Shown in pieces: positions 6,592-9,277 of a DNA stretch of 9,277 bases; position 1 is the stretch's first letter; the number at the start of each line of letters is the position of its first letter. The position numbers and the translations under genes are program-made. Location: assembly GCA_027487055.1 (NCBI GenBank), contig JAIYEJ010000236.1, positions 1 to 9,277 on the forward strand, written 5' to 3'. The stretch comes from Methylotenera sp. (GTDB lineage Bacteria > Pseudomonadota > Gammaproteobacteria > Burkholderiales > Methylophilaceae). Below the pieces are notes generated by a model that saw only the letters and a program-made list of their open reading frames with translations, had not been told where the DNA came from and did not search any database.

Positions 6592-6596
6592 GAGGG
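6592..6596 (+). promoter_or_regulatory. Shine-Dalgarno that fixes the receptor start at 6604
   Basis: GAGGG is followed by 7 bases and ATG at 6604. The in-frame TTG at 6580 overlaps the T-run of the hairpin and has no ribosome site, so the longer reading is rejected. Confidence 0.8.
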
Positions 6597-6603
6597 TTTT
6601 ATC

Positions 6604-8649
6604 ATGTTAAGTATATTTAATAGTCAGGCATATTTGCCTACTACTTATCCTTTTTTAAAAGTTAAACCAGTATTTTTAGCGCTTTCATGGGCGCTATCTA
6701 TGAACGCATTTGCCGAAGATGCTACCAATATCGATTTAGCACCTGTCGCGGTTACTGGCAATCCATTAGGAGTGGGTTCTGATGAACTGGTTGTCCCAGT
6801 TTCTGTATTAAATGGGCGTGAGCTTAGCTTGCGCCGTGAAGGCACACTTGGAGAAACACTCAATAGTATTCCTGGCGTTTCTGCAACGCAATTTGGGCCA
6901 AATGCATCAAGACCTATTATCCGTGGTTTAGATGCAGAACGAGTGCGCATCATGCAAAATGGTATTGGTATTTTAGATGCCTCTAGCTTAAGTTTTGACC
7001 ATGCAGTGGGCATAGACCCGCTGATTATTGAGCAAATTGACGTTGTACGTGGACCAGCAGCCTTGCTTTACGGTGGTAGCGCCATGGGTGGTGTTGTGAA
7101 CGCAATTGACCACCGTATCCCTAAAGAAAAATTAAATGGCATTACAGGTCGCGCCGAAGCTCGCTTTGGTGGCCCTGATAGCACACGTAACGGTGCCGCA
7201 GTGGTGGATGTCGGCAATGGTCAATTCGCTATTCATGCCGATGCTTACAGCAGAAAAACCAGCGATTTAGATATCCCTGGTTTTGCGGTTAGCCGCCGCA
7301 AAAATCAGGCTGATGGCACGCCGCGTGAAAATCGCGGCAAACTCGCCGACAGCAGTTCAGAAGGTAATGGTGGCGCATTAGGTGCATCGCTCACATTTGA
7401 TCATGGCTACGCAGGGGTTTCTTTTTCTACACTTAATAATAATTACGGCGTTTTAGAAGAAGACATACGTATTGATATGAAAAGTGACCGATGGGATTTT
7501 GCAACTGAATTCAAAGACTTAGGCAACATAATCAGTCGCGTAAAATTCCGCATGGCGCATACCGATTACGAGCACGTAGAACTAGAAGGTGGTGATGTTG
7601 GCACCACCTTTAAAAACCGTGGACTTGAGGGTAGTTTTGAAGCAGGCCACGCACCTATCGGTAATTTAAGCGGTGTAATCGGCTACCAATTTAGCAACAC
7701 CAATTTTGAAGCACTGGGCGACGAAGCGTTTGTGCCAAATGTGAATACGCAAAACAAAGCTTTGTATATCTACGAAGAGTTAGCGATTAATCAACATAAA
7801 ATCACCTTTGGTGGTCGTTTAGGGCATACCCAAGTGGATTCTAAAGATAGTGCTACGTTTGGTGCGGGCCAAAACAATAGCTTTAACCCCAACAGTTTTG
7901 CCATTGGTGGCCTTTACAAAATTGATGATAACTGGTCACTCACCAGCAACTTATCGCACAACGAACGCGCACCAAGCTATTTTGAGCTTTACGCGAACGG
8001 TCCGCACATTGCCACAGGTCAGTTTGAGGTTGGTAACACCAACTTTAAAACAGAGCGGTCAAACGGCATTGATGCGCAAGTTCGCTGGAAAGATGCTAAA
8101 AATAGCCTAAGTTTAGGAGCTTATTACACGCGCTTTAGCAATTTTATTGGTTTGTTTAATACAGGTACTGAATTTGAAATCGAGCCTGGCGAGTTCTTGC
8201 CAATATCAAAATTTAGGGCCGTACCCGCGACATTCAAAGGTTTAGAAGCAGAAGGTCGATTTAATCTCGTCGACAATCTGGATTTAACTGTACGCGGTGA
8301 TTATGTGCACGCAAGAGATACGCGCAACAATGATTATTTGCCGCGTATTTCACCGCTAAGATTAGGTGCTGGCTTGCAATATGCGCTTAATGGCTTTAGC
8401 GCAAGACTAGATGTTTTACGTGCATTTAACCAAAATAACACTGCAGAAAATGAACTTGCAACTGATGGCTATACTAATGTGACCGCACTTGTAGCCTATA
8501 AATTGCCTGTGAAATTTAACGTAGAGTTATTTGCTAAAGCCAATAATTTACTGAATGAAGAAATTCGCGAACACACTTCGTTCTTAAAGGATATTGCACC
8601 TGCTGCTGGCGAAAGAGCCCTTATGATAGGCGCAAGGGCTGACTTTTAA
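6604..8649 (+). CDS. TonB-dependent outer-membrane receptor, ZnuD-like
   Basis: A 681-residue outer-membrane receptor that would import a metal or metal chelate using TonB energy. Numbering from the ATG at 6604: signal peptide to about 37 (ends NAFA), a TonB-box-like LAPVAVTG (45-52), and a plug domain about 55-172 with LNSIPGVSATQFGP (86-99), ASRPIIRGLDAERVRIMQNG (101-120), DHAVGIDP (132-139) and VVRGPAALLYGGSAMGGVVN (147-166). The beta-barrel includes SHNERAPSYFELYANGPHIA, EVGNTNFKTERSNGIDA and NNLLNEEIREHTSFLKD, and ends in a terminal Phe typical of Omp assembly. From memory these barrel motifs parallel Neisseria ZnuD closely (ERLPSTQELYAHGKHVATNTFEVGN, then KERSN). The His-rich loop of Neisseria ZnuD is absent, so zinc as substrate is unproven; another metal is possible. 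No convincing Zur box is seen upstream. The gene ends just before a bidirectional terminator. Confidence 0.9.
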   Translation: MLSIFNSQAYLPTTYPFLKVKPVFLALSWALSMNAFAEDATNIDLAPVAVTGNPLGVGSDELVVPVSVLNGRELSLRREGTLGETLNSIPGVSATQFGPNASRPIIRGLDAERVRIMQNGIGILDASSLSFDHAVGIDPLIIEQIDVVRGPAALLYGGSAMGGVVNAIDHRIPKEKLNGITGRAEARFGGPDSTRNGAAVVDVGNGQFAIHADAYSRKTSDLDIPGFAVSRRKNQADGTPRENRGKLADSSSEGNGGALGASLTFDHGYAGVSFSTLNNNYGVLEEDIRIDMKSDRWDFATEFKDLGNIISRVKFRMAHTDYEHVELEGGDVGTTFKNRGLEGSFEAGHAPIGNLSGVIGYQFSNTNFEALGDEAFVPNVNTQNKALYIYEELAINQHKITFGGRLGHTQVDSKDSATFGAGQNNSFNPNSFAIGGLYKIDDNWSLTSNLSHNERAPSYFELYANGPHIATGQFEVGNTNFKTERSNGIDAQVRWKDAKNSLSLGAYYTRFSNFIGLFNTGTEFEIEPGEFLPISKFRAVPATFKGLEAEGRFNLVDNLDLTVRGDYVHARDTRNNDYLPRISPLRLGAGLQYALNGFSARLDVLRAFNQNNTAENELATDGYTNVTALVAYKLPVKFNVELFAKANNLLNEEIREHTSFLKDIAPAAGERALMIGARADF

Positions 8650-8663
8650 CTACAAACATCTTC

Positions 8664-8697
8664 AATAAAAAAGGGCATGTAAATGTCCTTTTTTATT
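8664..8697. terminator. Bidirectional terminator between the receptor gene and dgkA
   Basis: A 15-bp stem with one G-U wobble (8664-8678 with 8683-8697) and a 4-base GTAA loop has A6-GGGCAT on one arm and ATGTCC-T6 on the other, so each strand ends in a T-run. It lies between convergent genes ending at 8649 (plus) and 8727 (minus) and can serve both. Confidence 0.85.
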
Positions 8698-8726
8698 TCT
8701 TTCTTTTTATATATTTTAAAAGTGTT

Positions 8727-9095
8727 TTAGCCAAACAGCACTAAACCCCACACAAAAATAAATAGTAAAATCGTAATTAGCACCGCCGCACTGCCAATAT
8801 CCTTTGCACGTGCAGCCAGCGCGTGGTGGTCAATTGAGGTATGGTCTACCGCCGCTTCCACGGCTGAATTTAGCAACTCCACAATAAACACCAACACCGT
8901 TACCCCCACTAGAAAAATCCGCTCAATATTGGTTTGACCTAAATAAAAACCTAGCGGAATCAGAATTATCATCAACCAAGCTTCTTGACGAATGGCGGCT
9001 TCGCTCTTATAGGCTGATTTTAAGCCCTGGATTGAGTAGCCTAAGGCTTTGGCAATGCGCTCTAAGCCGTTTTTACTTTTGAATGGACTTTCCAT
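8727..9095 (-). CDS. dgkA: Diacylglycerol kinase DgkA
   Basis: DgkA is a small trimeric inner-membrane kinase that phosphorylates diacylglycerol to phosphatidic acid with ATP, recycling lipid left over from periplasmic glucan or surface-sugar transfer. The 122-residue length equals that of the E. coli enzyme. Visible family features are an amphipathic N-terminus (IAKALGYSIQGLKSAYKSE, 14-32), IRQEAW (35-40), the catalytic block VELLNSAVEAAVDHTS (72-87, with Glu73, Asn76 and Glu80 in the positions of E. coli E69, N72 and E76), and ARAKDIGSAAV (95-105). Three membrane helices lie near 39-55, 58-78 and 103-121. An AGG-type ribosome site (AAAAGGTTAGGT) precedes the ATG at 9095. The gene is convergent with the receptor gene and divergent from yggX across an 86-base gap. 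It is a housekeeping gene with no oddity. Confidence 0.95.
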   Translation of the reverse strand: MESPFKSKNGLERIAKALGYSIQGLKSAYKSEAAIRQEAWLMIILIPLGFYLGQTNIERIFLVGVTVLVFIVELLNSAVEAAVDHTSIDHHALAARAKDIGSAAVLITILLFIFVWGLVLFG

Positions 9096-9181
9096 ACCTA
9101 ACCTTTTGGCAATAAAATGAATACAGCTATTTTAACATGCGTTATCATATTGTTTTTGGCATTAATATGAAGGTTAAGTAA

Positions 9182-9277
9182 ATGGCTAGAATGGTAAATT
9201 GTGTAAAACTTGGTAAAGAGCTTGAGGGCATGGATTTTCCACCCTACCCAGGAAAAAAAAAAAAAAAAATCTACATA
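9182..9277 (+). CDS. yggX: YggX family Fe(II)-trafficking / oxidative-damage protection protein, 5' part
   Basis: YggX is a small cytosolic protein tied to iron handling and protection of Fe-S clusters from oxidative damage. Only the first 32 codons are in the window. The N-terminus is diagnostic: MARMVNCVKLGKELEGMDFP then PYPG, including the conserved Cys7, the EG-x-DF segment and PPYPG. The family continues G-E-L-G-K-R-I-Y. Here the five codons between Gly24 and Ile30 are all AAA (Lys25-29), inside an A17 run, and then Ile-Tyr resumes in frame. The reading frame and length are preserved, but the conserved E-L-G-K-R is lost, which suggests a base-call or masking artefact more than biology. 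AGG (9171-9173) lies 8 bases before the ATG. A possible weak -10 (TATCAT, 9143-9148) is visible in the gap shared with dgkA, without a good -35. Confidence 0.9.
   Translation, partial: MARMVNCVKLGKELEGMDFPPYPGKKKKKIYI
9253..9269 (+). repeat. A17 homopolymer inside yggX
   Basis: Seventeen consecutive A run from the last base of the Gly24 codon to the first base of the Ile30 codon of yggX. It is by far the longest homopolymer in the window and sits exactly where a conserved, non-lysine-rich segment is expected. Confidence 0.95.

Noticed and set aside
6580..6603. In-frame TTG start extending the receptor by 8 residues
   Set aside because: It overlaps the T-run of the hairpin, has no ribosome site, and ATG 6604 has GAGGG at ideal spacing.
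1..9277. Mobile elements, CRISPR arrays, tRNA/rRNA genes, riboswitches
   Set aside because: Looked for transposase-like genes, spaced direct repeats and structured RNA patterns on both strands and saw none that I can support.

Overview
The window reads as a chromosomal segment of a Gram-negative betaproteobacterium of low to moderate GC. A methylotroph-type Nitrosomonadales such as Methylophilaceae is my guess. The reasons are the exosortase/PEP-CTERM genes, a Tat-exported PhoX, a TonB-dependent receptor, a 122-residue DgkA and the beta-type start of YggX. I see no tRNA, rRNA, CRISPR array, transposase or phage gene, and no gene-free stretch longer than 260 bases.

Layout. (1) 80-2709, minus strand: a tightly packed four-gene exosortase cassette. 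In transcription order it holds a DNRLRE-type exported protein with a VPLPLW C-terminal sorting tail, a small PEP-CTERM protein, a small XrtH-like exosortase with a visible Cys/Arg/His triad, and an XrtH-associated-type membrane protein. The junctions are a stop codon inside the next Shine-Dalgarno, an ATGA overlap and a TAAATG abutment. (2) 2960-5910, minus strand: a PhoX-type alkaline phosphatase (DUF839, Tat signal) followed after 65 bases by a second PEP-CTERM protein, closed by a hairpin terminator at 2898-2920. (3) 5911-6168: a divergent intergenic region with overlapping Pho-box-like and Fur-box-like sequence next to phoX. (4) 6169-8649, plus strand: a small exported DUF2946-like His/Cys protein, a short terminator-like hairpin, then a ZnuD-like TonB-dependent receptor. 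(5) 8664-8697: a bidirectional terminator, then dgkA on the minus strand. (6) 9182-9277: the first 32 codons of yggX on the plus strand, cut by the window end and containing an A17 run where the conserved E-L-G-K-R codons should be.

How they may work together (inference). The exosortase cassette should process and sort its own two substrates, and possibly the third CTERM protein at 2960-3631, at the inner membrane on the way to the envelope or extracellular matrix. PhoX releases phosphate from organic esters in the periplasm or outside the cell. The receptor pair is a metal-uptake candidate. dgkA and yggX are housekeeping genes of lipid recycling and iron/oxidative-damage protection.

The least routine parts are the self-contained exosortase cassette carrying two different sorting-signal classes, and the length-preserving poly(A) replacement in yggX.
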